This document shows positions 43,207 through 52,071 of a DNA stretch of 54,539 nt, piece after piece. Below the pieces are notes generated by a model that was not told where the DNA came from, ran no database searches, and was given only the letters and a program-made list of their open reading frames with translations. Made by a program: the position numbers and the translations under genes. How positions within the stretch are numbered: the first letter of the stretch is position 1; every line of letters starts with the position of its first letter. Origin of the DNA: Lachnospiraceae bacterium MA2020 (lineage in GTDB: Bacteria; Bacillota; Clostridia; Lachnospirales; Lachnospiraceae); NCBI GenBank assembly GCA_000746015.1, contig KN050797.1, positions 1 through 54,539 of the forward strand. The letters run 5' to 3'.

Positions 43207-45027
43207 ATGAGTAAAAGACAGCTTTTCAGAGCTGCAAGTCTGTTTGTATTTTTATATATCATTTATATATTAGTTATAGTAGCAATGCCCTATGGCGTTA
43301 GGTCGGCAGAGGTGCAGGCAAAAGAGAGCATTCAGATAACTGATGCTGTGATCGCTTATAATGGTGAGAGTATGCCTGTAACCCTGCCTTATTCTTTAAA
43401 AGGTCTCGAAATAGGAACAGAGGTAATAGTACGCATGACCGTACCGGATGCGGATTTTGGGTACATTTGTGTAAAGTCAGTTTATTCTCCATTAAATGCT
43501 AAAATTGAAGGTGTTTTTGACGAGTCATATGGTCAAAGGGGAACCTACCCTGACTGTATGTCCAATCCGCCTACGTTTTTTAAAATAATCCCGGTAAAAG
43601 AAAAAATATCGGGTAAGACACTTGAGCTGCGCTATGAATATCCTTCGGCAATAGAGGAATTATATATATATGCGCCAATATATGGATCGTATATGGCTAT
43701 AGCAAGAAAGCTTGGCGAACGCACAGGTATTGCCTATATCGCTGGCATTTTTATGATGGTACTGGGCATAGCCTTTATTTTTGCATCTGTTATCGTAATG
43801 ATATTTGAGAAAAAAGGTATCGTATTCTTTTGGCTTGGATGCTTTTGTATGTCAGTCGGACTATGGAATTTTGGAGAAAGCGATGTGGCATGGTATATTG
43901 TAGATAATTTTACAGCCATGTACTTTTGTGATTATATGGGAATGTTTTTGCTTGCCCCTATGCTGCATCAGCTTGTCATAGAAATGGTAAAATTCCATCA
44001 CTATAAGATCCTGAGGATTAATACCATTTTGTCATATCTGTTGCTTGACGCTTTTGTCATACTTCAGCTGACCGGCAAGGTGATGCTTAGTAAATCACTT
44101 GATTTTTATGTGTATGTAGTTCCCTATGTTCTGGTATGTCTCATAGGTATGCTGGTCTATGAATGGCTTAAATACGACAATATAAATGCAAAGCGGCTTT
44201 TGGTTCCGGTTGTGATTTTGATCATCGCAGCTGCTATGGAAATAATAAACTATTGCTTTGGGCTCTCGAGGAGCTTTTCGGTTGCTTTCCAGATAGGCAT
44301 GATCATTTTCTTTGGCTGCGTTGCAATGATCGGTGGAAGTTTCATAAAAGATGTCATTGTACTGAGGAATGAAGAAAAGGCAAAGGAAAATGAGCTTAAG
44401 ATGCTCAAGATACGTATAGAGCATGGAAAGCGCAGGCAGGAAACAGAGCTGAAGGCTAAGGAAGAGGTAAGGAGACAGCGGCATGATCTGAGGCATCAGC
44501 TCACGGTTTTGAAGGAAATGAATGAAAGCGGGCAGAAGGAACAGCTTTCGAAGTATCTTGATGAGCTTATAGACAGGACTGTTGTGAAAAATGATGTTGT
44601 TTATTGCGAAAATATCGCAGTAAATGCTGTAATAGGCTACTATGCATCAGCGGCAGAAGAAAATGAAATCGACTGCTCTGTAAAAACAGTTGTACCGGCA
44701 ACACTTGAAAATATCACTGATTCCGAGCTATGCATCATATTTGGAAATATGATGGAAAATGCCATAGAAGCCTGTGGTCGTATGAAAAAAGGTAAGAAAT
44801 ATCTTTCAATCAGAAGCATCATCAAATTTGACAAGCTTGTAGTAACTATGGATAACAGCTTCGAAGGTAAGGTTAAGATAGTAGACAAGCAGTATGTCTC
44901 ATCAAAGAGAAATGCCATAGGTATAGGACTTCAATCGATAAAGACCGTTGCTGAGCAGCATGGAGGCAATGCAACGTTCGAAAATGATGGTGAAGTGTTC
45001 CATTCGTCAGTGTATGTAAAGATTTAA
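43207..45027 (+). CDS. 7TM sensor histidine kinase with GHKL ATPase domain
   Basis: A 606-residue membrane kinase. A signal anchor (residues 8-28) is followed by an extracellular beta-rich domain to about 160, then about seven membrane segments (165-390), a coiled coil (EEKAKENELKMLKIRIEHGKR) and the H box VRRQRHDLRHQL near 425. The GHKL domain has NMMENAIEAC (N box) and NAIGIGLQSIKTVAEQHGG (G box). The layout is that of 7TMR-DISM plus HPK10-type kinases such as AgrC relatives, which work with LytTR regulators like its upstream partner. The signal is unknown; the extracellular domain recalls carbohydrate or peptide sensing. Confidence 0.88.
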   Translation: MSKRQLFRAASLFVFLYIIYILVIVAMPYGVRSAEVQAKESIQITDAVIAYNGESMPVTLPYSLKGLEIGTEVIVRMTVPDADFGYICVKSVYSPLNAKIEGVFDESYGQRGTYPDCMSNPPTFFKIIPVKEKISGKTLELRYEYPSAIEELYIYAPIYGSYMAIARKLGERTGIAYIAGIFMMVLGIAFIFASVIVMIFEKKGIVFFWLGCFCMSVGLWNFGESDVAWYIVDNFTAMYFCDYMGMFLLAPMLHQLVIEMVKFHHYKILRINTILSYLLLDAFVILQLTGKVMLSKSLDFYVYVVPYVLVCLIGMLVYEWLKYDNINAKRLLVPVVILIIAAAMEIINYCFGLSRSFSVAFQIGMIIFFGCVAMIGGSFIKDVIVLRNEEKAKENELKMLKIRIEHGKRRQETELKAKEEVRRQRHDLRHQLTVLKEMNESGQKEQLSKYLDELIDRTVVKNDVVYCENIAVNAVIGYYASAAEENEIDCSVKTVVPATLENITDSELCIIFGNMMENAIEACGRMKKGKKYLSIRSIIKFDKLVVTMDNSFEGKVKIVDKQYVSSKRNAIGIGLQSIKTVAEQHGGNATFENDGEVFHSSVYVKI

Positions 45028-45049
45028 CAGTTCTTGGGGAGGGTTAGTT

Positions 45050-46483
45050 ATGTCTATTACAGGTGCATTTATGGTTCCACATCCGCCGATAATGCTGCCG
45101 GATGTGGGCAGAGGCGAGGAAAAGAAGATTGAAAAAACTACTGCTGCATACATGCAGGTAGCAGAAAGGATCGCAGAGCTTAAGCCGGATACGATAGTTA
45201 TCTCTAGTCCGCACAGCATTATGTATGCCGACTATTTTCATATCTCACCGGGGAGAAGCGCTTCGGGCGATATGTCGCAGTTTAATGCGGGTGAAATCAG
45301 TATTTCCGTTGAGTATGATACAGAATTGGTTGATGAGATCTGCAGTCTGGCCACACACTATGGAAGCAGTGACTCATCTGAGATACAGGATTTTCCGGCA
45401 GGTACTATGGGAGAGAGAAATCCAAAGCTTGATCATGGTACACTTATTCCGCTTTACTATATACTTAAAAAATATCAGGATTTTAAGCTTGTAAGGATAG
45501 GTCTTTCGGGTCTTCCACTGGCTATGCACTATGAGATGGGAATGATCATTCAAAAGGCTGCATCAAATTGTCAAAGGCGCGTGGTGTTTGTCGCCAGTGG
45601 AGATCTTTCACACAAGATGAAAGAAGACGGACCGTATGGCTATGCGGCAGAAGGTCCGGAGTATGACAAAAAGATCATGGAGGTATGCAGTCAGGCTGAT
45701 TTTATTAAGCTCCTTGATTTTGATGAAAATTTTTGCGATAAGGCAGCGGAATGCGGGCATCGGTCGTTTGTAATGATGGCTGGAGCACTTGATGGACTTG
45801 CCGTTTCAGGTAAGGAATTATCGCATGAGGCGACCTTTGGCGTGGGCTATGGAATATGCTCATTTGAGGTTGGTGGTGAAGATGATTCGCGACATTTTCT
45901 TGATACATGGAAGGCAAATAAGCTTGCTGAATTAAATGAACATCGTAAAAATGAGGATATTTACGTCAAAGCGGCAAGATTTTCTTTGGAAAGCTACATT
46001 TTGAATGGGATAAGAGTTAAAAAAGAAGATCTGAGGGGAGAAAGCTGGGCAGATATCCCGGATGAAATGCTTGAAAAGGAGGCAGGAGCCTTTGTCTCAA
46101 TCCACAAGGAAGGACAGCTCAGGGGATGCATCGGCACTATTATGCCTACATGCGAGTCTGTTTTGGAAGAGATACTTCAAAATGCCATAAGTGCGGCAGT
46201 CAATGATCCCAGATTTCCGGCGATAACGTCTGATGAGCTTCCTTATCTTGAAATGAGCGTGGATGTATTGTCTGAGCCCGAACCTATAGAAAGCAAAGAA
46301 ATGCTTGATGTTAAACGCTATGGCGTGATTGTCACGAACGGTCAGAGGCGGGGATTGCTTTTGCCAAATCTTGATGGTGTCGATACTATAGATGAGCAGA
46401 TAAGTATCGCAAGACGTAAGGCAGGTATCAGAGAAGATGAGACTGTAGCACTTGAAAGATTTGAAGTTGTGCGGCATTTGTAA
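45050..46483 (+). CDS. amrB/amrA: AmmeMemoRadiSam system protein: MEMO1-like domain fused to AMMECR1
   Basis: A 477-residue fusion. Residues 1-265 resemble MEMO/LigB-type class III dioxygenases, with VPHPPIMLP, VISSPHSIMYADYF and VASGDLSHKM giving the histidines and acids of the metal site. Residues 300-477 are AMMECR1: EAGAFVSIHKEGQLRGCIGTI and NDPRFPAITSDELPYLEMSVDVLS. The radical SAM partner follows 12 bases later, and GGGGAGGG precedes the start. The three-part system is widespread in bacteria and archaea, and its reaction was not settled to my knowledge. It probably modifies a protein or small molecule in the cytoplasm. Confidence 0.9.
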   Translation: MSITGAFMVPHPPIMLPDVGRGEEKKIEKTTAAYMQVAERIAELKPDTIVISSPHSIMYADYFHISPGRSASGDMSQFNAGEISISVEYDTELVDEICSLATHYGSSDSSEIQDFPAGTMGERNPKLDHGTLIPLYYILKKYQDFKLVRIGLSGLPLAMHYEMGMIIQKAASNCQRRVVFVASGDLSHKMKEDGPYGYAAEGPEYDKKIMEVCSQADFIKLLDFDENFCDKAAECGHRSFVMMAGALDGLAVSGKELSHEATFGVGYGICSFEVGGEDDSRHFLDTWKANKLAELNEHRKNEDIYVKAARFSLESYILNGIRVKKEDLRGESWADIPDEMLEKEAGAFVSIHKEGQLRGCIGTIMPTCESVLEEILQNAISAAVNDPRFPAITSDELPYLEMSVDVLSEPEPIESKEMLDVKRYGVIVTNGQRRGLLLPNLDGVDTIDEQISIARRKAGIREDETVALERFEVVRHL

Positions 46484-46495
46484 GGCGGTGAGAAT

Positions 46496-47341
46496 ATGGC
46501 AATCTGTAACGTCTGTCATAATCATTGTGATATAAAGGAAAACGCTTTAGGTATATGCATGTCGCGCAGATGTGTTGACGGCTCTGTAAAGTCAGACAAT
46601 TATGGATATATCACATCCATCGCTTTAGACCCGATCGAAAAGAAGCCGTTAAGGATGTTTTATCCCGGCACGAAGATACTTTCTGTCGGAAGCTATGGCT
46701 GTAATCTTAGATGTCCGTTTTGCCAGAATAATGAGATATCTTATGGGTTAGATCCGAAAATTATGCGGAGGGTTGCACGGTATATAAGTCCCAAAGAGCT
46801 TGTAAATATAGCGTTATCCTGCAGAGATGATGGAAATATTGGCATAGCTTTTACATATAATGAGCCTCTGGTTGGCTATGAATATGTAACAGATACTACT
46901 CGCATTGCAAAGGAGCATGGATTAAAGACTGTGCTGGTATCTAACGGCTGTGCTTCAAAGGATATATACACCCAGCTTGAAGTTGATGCTATGAATATTG
47001 ACTTAAAGGGGTTTACGGATGAATATTATAGGGATGTGCTAAGAGGTGACCGCAGGATGGTTATGGACTTTATTGAATATAGTGCAAGACGCTGTCATGT
47101 AGAAGTTACATGTCTTATTGTACCAGGGCTCAATGATTCTGATGAAGAGATTCAAGAGCTGTCTTCGTGGCTTGCAAGTTTGAATGATGGAAAAGGCAAA
47201 AAAGAAATAGCACTTCACATATCAAGATTTTTCCCTCAGTTCAGGATGAGGGACAGAGATGCGACAGATGTAGGGCTGATCTACCATCTGGCAGATCTGG
47301 CAAGAGATCATCTTGAAAATGTGTTTACGGGAAATTGCTGA
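46496..47341 (+). CDS. amrS: AmmeMemoRadiSam system radical SAM enzyme
   Basis: A 281-residue radical SAM protein. CNVCHNHCDIKENALGICMSRRC is an N-terminal cysteine block that could bind a second metal site; the SAM cluster motif is SYGCNLRCPFCQNNE (CX3CX2C near residue 70). AFTYNEPLVGYEYV and DLKGFTDEYYRDVLRG are typical of the AmrS group related to pyruvate-formate-lyase activases. It follows the MEMO-AMMECR1 fusion closely and surely works with it. Confidence 0.9.
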   Translation: MAICNVCHNHCDIKENALGICMSRRCVDGSVKSDNYGYITSIALDPIEKKPLRMFYPGTKILSVGSYGCNLRCPFCQNNEISYGLDPKIMRRVARYISPKELVNIALSCRDDGNIGIAFTYNEPLVGYEYVTDTTRIAKEHGLKTVLVSNGCASKDIYTQLEVDAMNIDLKGFTDEYYRDVLRGDRRMVMDFIEYSARRCHVEVTCLIVPGLNDSDEEIQELSSWLASLNDGKGKKEIALHISRFFPQFRMRDRDATDVGLIYHLADLARDHLENVFTGNC

Positions 47342-47356
47342 AAAAATGAAGATATG

Positions 47357-47389
47357 AAAAGAACAGAGCTTAGATAGCCCTGTTCTTTT
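47357..47389. terminator. Bidirectional terminator between amrS and the yfhO-like gene
   Basis: AAAAGAACAG (47357-47366) pairs with CTGTTCTTTT (47380-47389), with inner pairs AGCT/AGCC. The stop codon of the convergent gene lies inside it. Confidence 0.75.
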
Positions 47390-49916
47390 TTTCAACTATA
47401 AAAGATACAGCAATCAACAATGCTGCAAGCAATGTGATCATCATACCGGTCTTTAAGCCTTCAGGATAGAAGCGAATCTCTATTGTATGAAGTCCTTTTT
47501 GAAGAGGAGTGCTTATATATAAACTGTCGAAAGTCTCGATAGGAGTCTCCTTGCCGTCTACATAAAGCGTCCAGCCTTTTTCGTAAGGAACCTGCAGGCA
47601 AAGATGTCCGTCATCAGCCATTTCGATAGTGCCGGAGAGTGAAACATCATCCTGCACGATGTTTTCCAACCTTTCATTGCTGTTGATAAGTGAGCTGAAC
47701 TTTTCGATAATATCGCTATTCATTTTATAAACGCATATGTCAAAGTCTGTTTCCACATTTTTATCAGAAGTGAACGTAACCTTTGTGCCTTCAGCGTGAT
47801 AACCGAGATCAAGTACATACTTATATCTTCGTGAAGAATATGTAAGCGCATCAGAGCCATCATCGAAGGTAACTTTGAGGTCTTCGGTCGTCTTTTTATT
47901 GTCGTAAAGATAATAGTGACCGTCCTCAGTGGTAGTGTACTCTGTGGTCTTGCCTTTGTCCTCAAGTCGCTTTAGATAAGAGAAAGCTCTGTCCTCTATG
48001 CCGAGTGCATTGACAAGGCTGTTTTCAATCTCAAGCGGATTGCTGCCATAGCCGAAGCCTTTGATTTTTTTGCTCAATATATCTTTGCAGGTGTCTACAG
48101 AAGCAAAGAGCTGATCAGTGTCTCCACCGCGTATCACATATCCTGCAGGAAGTGTCGTATTGAGCGAATAAAGCTTTGCACCGTCATTTTCATCTATCTG
48201 TACACCAAGATCTCTGGAGTTCCATGTAGAGCCTGCCGGGACCATTGTAAAGTGCTGTCCCATGAATGCGGCTGAAACAGGGGTGACACCTTCGTTTAAG
48301 TAGAAAACACGGCTTCCGGTCAGTCCATAGCGCTCGCAATACTTCTGTATAAGTCCGTTTGTGGTCGAAGAGAAGCATGAAAGTGAGGAAAAGTCAATAA
48401 GCATTGAGTTGTTTCTGATCTTACGCTTTATCTCGTCTACTCGTCCTAAAGGATTATTTTTCTCAACATTTGAGGCTTTAACGGTTTTGTTTAATTCTCT
48501 GTAAGCTGAAAAAGATGAAAAATAATCTTTTCTCTTTATAGAGTGTCCGTTGGTTATACCCATGTTTACACAGAGCTCAACCACCATGAAAAGGCAGATG
48601 ATCGCTCTTGTGAAAGAGTACTTCTGAGTTTTGGTCTTGTCGAGTCTATGGATCGTGAAAAATCCAAGGCAGGCAATGATGCAGGCTGCATTTATCCAAA
48701 TAGTACTCACATCGAGGGCATCATCTTTGTCAAAAATGAGAGTGACAACGATGGCGATAGTGGAGACAGCGAGACTTGCTATATATGCCTTTTTTCCACT
48801 GTCACGCAAATGAGTAAATCCTTCGTAAGCCATCACAAGCAGAAGTATGATATATAGATAAGTCTGTCTTGCAGGCAGTGAGTCTGGATAATTAAATCCG
48901 TGCCAGATATAGTTTAGCTGCTTGAGGTCATAGCTTAAAAGGAAGAATAGGACAAGCACAAGCTTTACGATCTTTTCTTTTAGGCGAACCTGTCTTGTAG
49001 CAAAGTAAAGTGCTACGAGAAAAATGGTAAAGATGCCGCAGTATATATTGGGCCAGTGATCAAGACCTGTTTCGGTAGTGACTCCTGCCAAGTGACGCCC
49101 GAATATGTCGACAGGCTTCATGTAAAACTCTATATCTTTAGGAAATTTACTGCTCGTAAAAGAAGTAAACTGCAATGCTGCAAGCTCCGGGAGCATAAGT
49201 ACTGCACCGAAAGCGCCTGAAAGAAGAGAGTACCAGCCGAATCTGAAAAAACCGCTCAGACGAAATCCATTAATTACAGTAAGTGCTATATAGTAGAGCA
49301 CAAGGAACATGCAGAGCATGATCGACAGATAGTAGTTGCTGTAAATGGAAAAAGCGAGGGCAATGCAGTAAAGATAAGGCTTTTTACCTGCGTGGATGTA
49401 TTCAAGCCCGAGTATTACAAGCGGAGCAGCAAACAGCACGTCCATCCACATGACATTCCAGTTATAAGCAGCCATGAAACCGCTTAAAGAATAGGCAAGG
49501 CCAAATACAGTCATTGCCAGGTCTGTCCTGTCGAAATGACGGCGAAGATAGTGTGACATTGTAAGTCCCATGAAACCAGTCTTAAGCACTACCATATAGG
49601 TCATGAACTCAAGGATGAATTTTTCCGGTATCAGTAATGAAAGGAAATTAAAAGGACTTGCAAGGTAGTATACGTAAACTGCAAGAAAATTTGCACCTAT
49701 GCCGGCATTCCAGGAGTAATAGAGACTTTCGCCATTTTTCATCTTGCGGTAAAACTCGTAGAAAAACGGGGTGTACTGCTGGTAAAAATCCTTCCGGAGG
49801 AAGGTTGTCCCTCCGAAAGGATATATGCCGTCAACGATGAAGAGTATCAAAGTCGCCAGTAAAGGCAGTGCAAAACTAAGTAAATAAAATTGTTGTATTT
49901 TTTTCTTATTATTCAT
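47370..49916 (-). CDS. YfhO-like multi-spanning membrane protein (GT-C-type glycosyltransferase)
   Basis: About 848 residues from the ATG at 49916-49914 (minus). The start MNNKKKIQQFYLLSFALPLLATLILFIVDGIYPFGGTTFLRKDFYQQYTPFFYEFYRK is typical of YfhO proteins: a membrane helix then a loop with D and QQY that holds the likely catalytic acid. About 12 helices reach residue 480; a beta-rich outside domain follows, and one last helix sits near the end (MMITLLAALLIAVSFIVEKK). YfhO proteins of Listeria and Bacillus add sugars to teichoic acid outside the membrane. Its start overlaps the upstream LTA-synthase-like gene by 8 bases, which fits that role. The earlier in-frame ATGs lie within that gene. 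Confidence 0.85.
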   Translation of the reverse strand: MNNKKKIQQFYLLSFALPLLATLILFIVDGIYPFGGTTFLRKDFYQQYTPFFYEFYRKMKNGESLYYSWNAGIGANFLAVYVYYLASPFNFLSLLIPEKFILEFMTYMVVLKTGFMGLTMSHYLRRHFDRTDLAMTVFGLAYSLSGFMAAYNWNVMWMDVLFAAPLVILGLEYIHAGKKPYLYCIALAFSIYSNYYLSIMLCMFLVLYYIALTVINGFRLSGFFRFGWYSLLSGAFGAVLMLPELAALQFTSFTSSKFPKDIEFYMKPVDIFGRHLAGVTTETGLDHWPNIYCGIFTIFLVALYFATRQVRLKEKIVKLVLVLFFLLSYDLKQLNYIWHGFNYPDSLPARQTYLYIILLLVMAYEGFTHLRDSGKKAYIASLAVSTIAIVVTLIFDKDDALDVSTIWINAACIIACLGFFTIHRLDKTKTQKYSFTRAIICLFMVVELCVNMGITNGHSIKRKDYFSSFSAYRELNKTVKASNVEKNNPLGRVDEIKRKIRNNSMLIDFSSLSCFSSTTNGLIQKYCERYGLTGSRVFYLNEGVTPVSAAFMGQHFTMVPAGSTWNSRDLGVQIDENDGAKLYSLNTTLPAGYVIRGGDTDQLFASVDTCKDILSKKIKGFGYGSNPLEIENSLVNALGIEDRAFSYLKRLEDKGKTTEYTTTEDGHYYLYDNKKTTEDLKVTFDDGSDALTYSSRRYKYVLDLGYHAEGTKVTFTSDKNVETDFDICVYKMNSDIIEKFSSLINSNERLENIVQDDVSLSGTIEMADDGHLCLQVPYEKGWTLYVDGKETPIETFDSLYISTPLQKGLHTIEIRFYPEGLKTGMMITLLAALLIAVSFIVEKKNRAI

Positions 49917-51723
49917 AGTCGTCCTTGTCGTCAAACAGCTCATAATACTGCATCTTGCGGTAGTCTGAAAGTGAGCCGTCTGCATCAGTATCATCTATAG
50001 AGGCATCGTTTCCGTTTGCGTCTGCAGCATGTATAGCAGAGATCACAGGATACTTTTCGCTGAAAGCATCTGTAAAGCTGCGGTATGGATCAAGAGGTAT
50101 GCCTGCTGTCTTTAAGGTAAGATTTCCAAGATAGTTGGCACTTGTCTCGATGCCGCTCTGCTCCTCGATATCATAGTTTGCCCAGATAACGAAAGGTACC
50201 TTGTAGCGTTTTGTCATGTCCTCGAAAGAAAGGTCAGAGCCGGTCTTGCCGTTCATCTTCCAGATAGGCTCTACAACATAGTCTGTAGGCTGATGATCAC
50301 CGAAGAATACTATGATAGTTTTGTCATCAGTCTTGCTGAAATAGTCGCAGAAGTTTTTAAGAGCCTCATCTGTTATCTTTTCGAGTGAAAGATAACGGGT
50401 GATGAGCGTATCTCCAAGACCGTCTACAGTAATCTCAGGCTCAAAGTTTACAAGCTCGCCTGAATATTCTGAGTGATTCTGCATTGTGACATTGAATGAG
50501 AAAAATGGTGCGCTGCTGTTCTTTTTGCGGCTTTCATATTCATTGATTATCTGGTCAAATAATGTTTCATCAGATACATAATTTCTTACATACTTTGGAT
50601 TTCTTGCTTCAAAGTAGTCTATAAAGTGAGCTTTGTCAAAGCCGAGAAGCGGGTAAACTCTGTCTCTGTCCCATCCGGTAGCCTTATATGGGTGCATACC
50701 GAGAGTATCATATCCGAGTGACTTAAGATATGAAGGCATTGCATCAATCTTGCCGTTTACAAACTGCTGATAGGCGATAGAGCCCTGTGGCAGGAAAGCC
50801 AGAGAGTTGCCGGTGAGATACTCAAACTCAGTGTTTGGAGTATTTCCGCCGACTACAGAGCAGTTCATGTAGCCTGTGATAGCATTCTCAGCACCGTTTT
50901 GCAGTGAGTGAACAAATGGCATATAGTCTTCATTTGTCTTAAAGTCTCCTAATATCGCAGGGTCTGAAAAAGCCTCATCCATTATCACGATGATGTTTGG
51001 AAGATCCTCAGTTGAAGTGCTTTCTGCGTCGGAAGCATAGCTTGCAAGAGTTTCTTTCATTGCCTGCTCTGAGTAGCCGGCAGGCTTATCTACTGTCATA
51101 AACTGCAGCTCATAGAGCATGGAAAAAGCGATACCGTCACGCCATACGATAGTAGTAGGGGTGAAGAGCTTGTCGTAGATCTTATACTTTTTGATAGTGG
51201 ATGTACTCTGACAAAATGCTGTATATGGGAAAAGCAGTATAAAAGCTGTAAGTGCAACTGCTATCCTTGGAATCAGAGCTTTCTTTTCCTTTTTTATAGA
51301 AGGAAACTTTGCGTCTGCAAGCTGCGTAAGCACAAGTAATGCTATAAATCCGGCTATTACAAGCTTGCCCCGCATATCTAAAAAGTAGTCGAAATTGTTC
51401 GCAACACTTGCTGCTGTGCCTGCAGATGTGATATCCCATGGCACTATAGGCTTGCCGCGGAAACGCTGTACATAGTACTCAAGCAGTCCAAAAAGAAAAC
51501 AGGATATGGTCTGGAGCCTGAGAGACCAGCGGAGCCTTCCGATGATGGCAAAAAGAATGACAGCCACTATCTCGTGAAAGACTGTATTTATAATAAGTAG
51601 AGATAATTTAAGCCCCCATTTTTCATCCCATGGGTTTCTAAGGAAACATTCCATAAGATAGAAGCTTAGGAACGGCACTATAATCAGTAATAGCGCGTTT
51701 TTCGCATAGTTAAGTTTTTTCAT
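49909..51723 (-). CDS. LTA synthase-like sulfatase-fold membrane enzyme
   Basis: A 604-residue protein. The first 165 residues hold four to five membrane helices (ALLLIIVPFLSFYLMECFL and others). The extracellular sulfatase-fold domain shows IIVIMDEAFSDP (metal), GGNTPNTEFEYLTG (T as the likely nucleophile), HPYKATGWDRDRVYPLLGF, NVTMQNHSEYSG and IVFFGDHQP (metal-binding D and H). These are the marks of glycerol-phosphate transferases such as LtaS. The C-terminal tail is acidic (DDTDADGSL, DDKDDYE). It is first in a two-gene operon with the YfhO-like gene, so together they may make and decorate a lipoteichoic-type polymer. The exact polymer is not known. Confidence 0.87.
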   Translation of the reverse strand: MKKLNYAKNALLLIIVPFLSFYLMECFLRNPWDEKWGLKLSLLIINTVFHEIVAVILFAIIGRLRWSLRLQTISCFLFGLLEYYVQRFRGKPIVPWDITSAGTAASVANNFDYFLDMRGKLVIAGFIALLVLTQLADAKFPSIKKEKKALIPRIAVALTAFILLFPYTAFCQSTSTIKKYKIYDKLFTPTTIVWRDGIAFSMLYELQFMTVDKPAGYSEQAMKETLASYASDAESTSTEDLPNIIVIMDEAFSDPAILGDFKTNEDYMPFVHSLQNGAENAITGYMNCSVVGGNTPNTEFEYLTGNSLAFLPQGSIAYQQFVNGKIDAMPSYLKSLGYDTLGMHPYKATGWDRDRVYPLLGFDKAHFIDYFEARNPKYVRNYVSDETLFDQIINEYESRKKNSSAPFFSFNVTMQNHSEYSGELVNFEPEITVDGLGDTLITRYLSLEKITDEALKNFCDYFSKTDDKTIIVFFGDHQPTDYVVEPIWKMNGKTGSDLSFEDMTKRYKVPFVIWANYDIEEQSGIETSANYLGNLTLKTAGIPLDPYRSFTDAFSEKYPVISAIHAADANGNDASIDDTDADGSLSDYRKMQYYELFDDKDDYE

Positions 51724-51797
51724 AATAATCCTCCATTGCTGTCCGGTAAAGATAATTCAAAAGAGATGAATGACCTTTACAGATACAAACGTTTACC

Positions 51798-51826
51798 ATT
51801 TTATAAGTAATACTAGAGGGTGTCAA
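51798..51826 (-). promoter_or_regulatory. Promoter of the LTA synthase-like operon
   Basis: Minus strand TTGACA (plus 51821-51826), 17 bases, TAAAAT (51798-51803). Confidence 0.75.
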
Positions 51827-52035
51827 GGCATTGAGGAAACCAAGTCAAAAGAACGGACAGGTTTCATTATTTAAACAAAAGATGTCTTGTAGGAATGTAC
51901 TACAATTTGTGCAAAAAAATCTACATAATTGGTAATTGAAAAAAGAGTATAAAAACAGTAAAATTTTCGTTAGGTTTTTGTTCATTATATTAAAATTGTA
52001 TAAATAATACATAAAACAATTGATTGATAGCTAAA

Positions 52036-52043
52036 ACCGATAT
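52036..52043 (+). promoter_or_regulatory. Possible sigma-D -10 element of the fibro-slime gene
   Basis: ACCGATAT lies 28 bases before the start codon. A TAAA at 52012-52015 is 20 bases upstream, too far for a normal spacer; ACAA sits at the right 16-base distance. So only the -10 half is convincing. The rest of the 348-base gap is A/T-rich with no gene. Confidence 0.35.
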
Positions 52044-52071
52044 ACAACTTGGGTTAAAGGGGAAAGACAAT

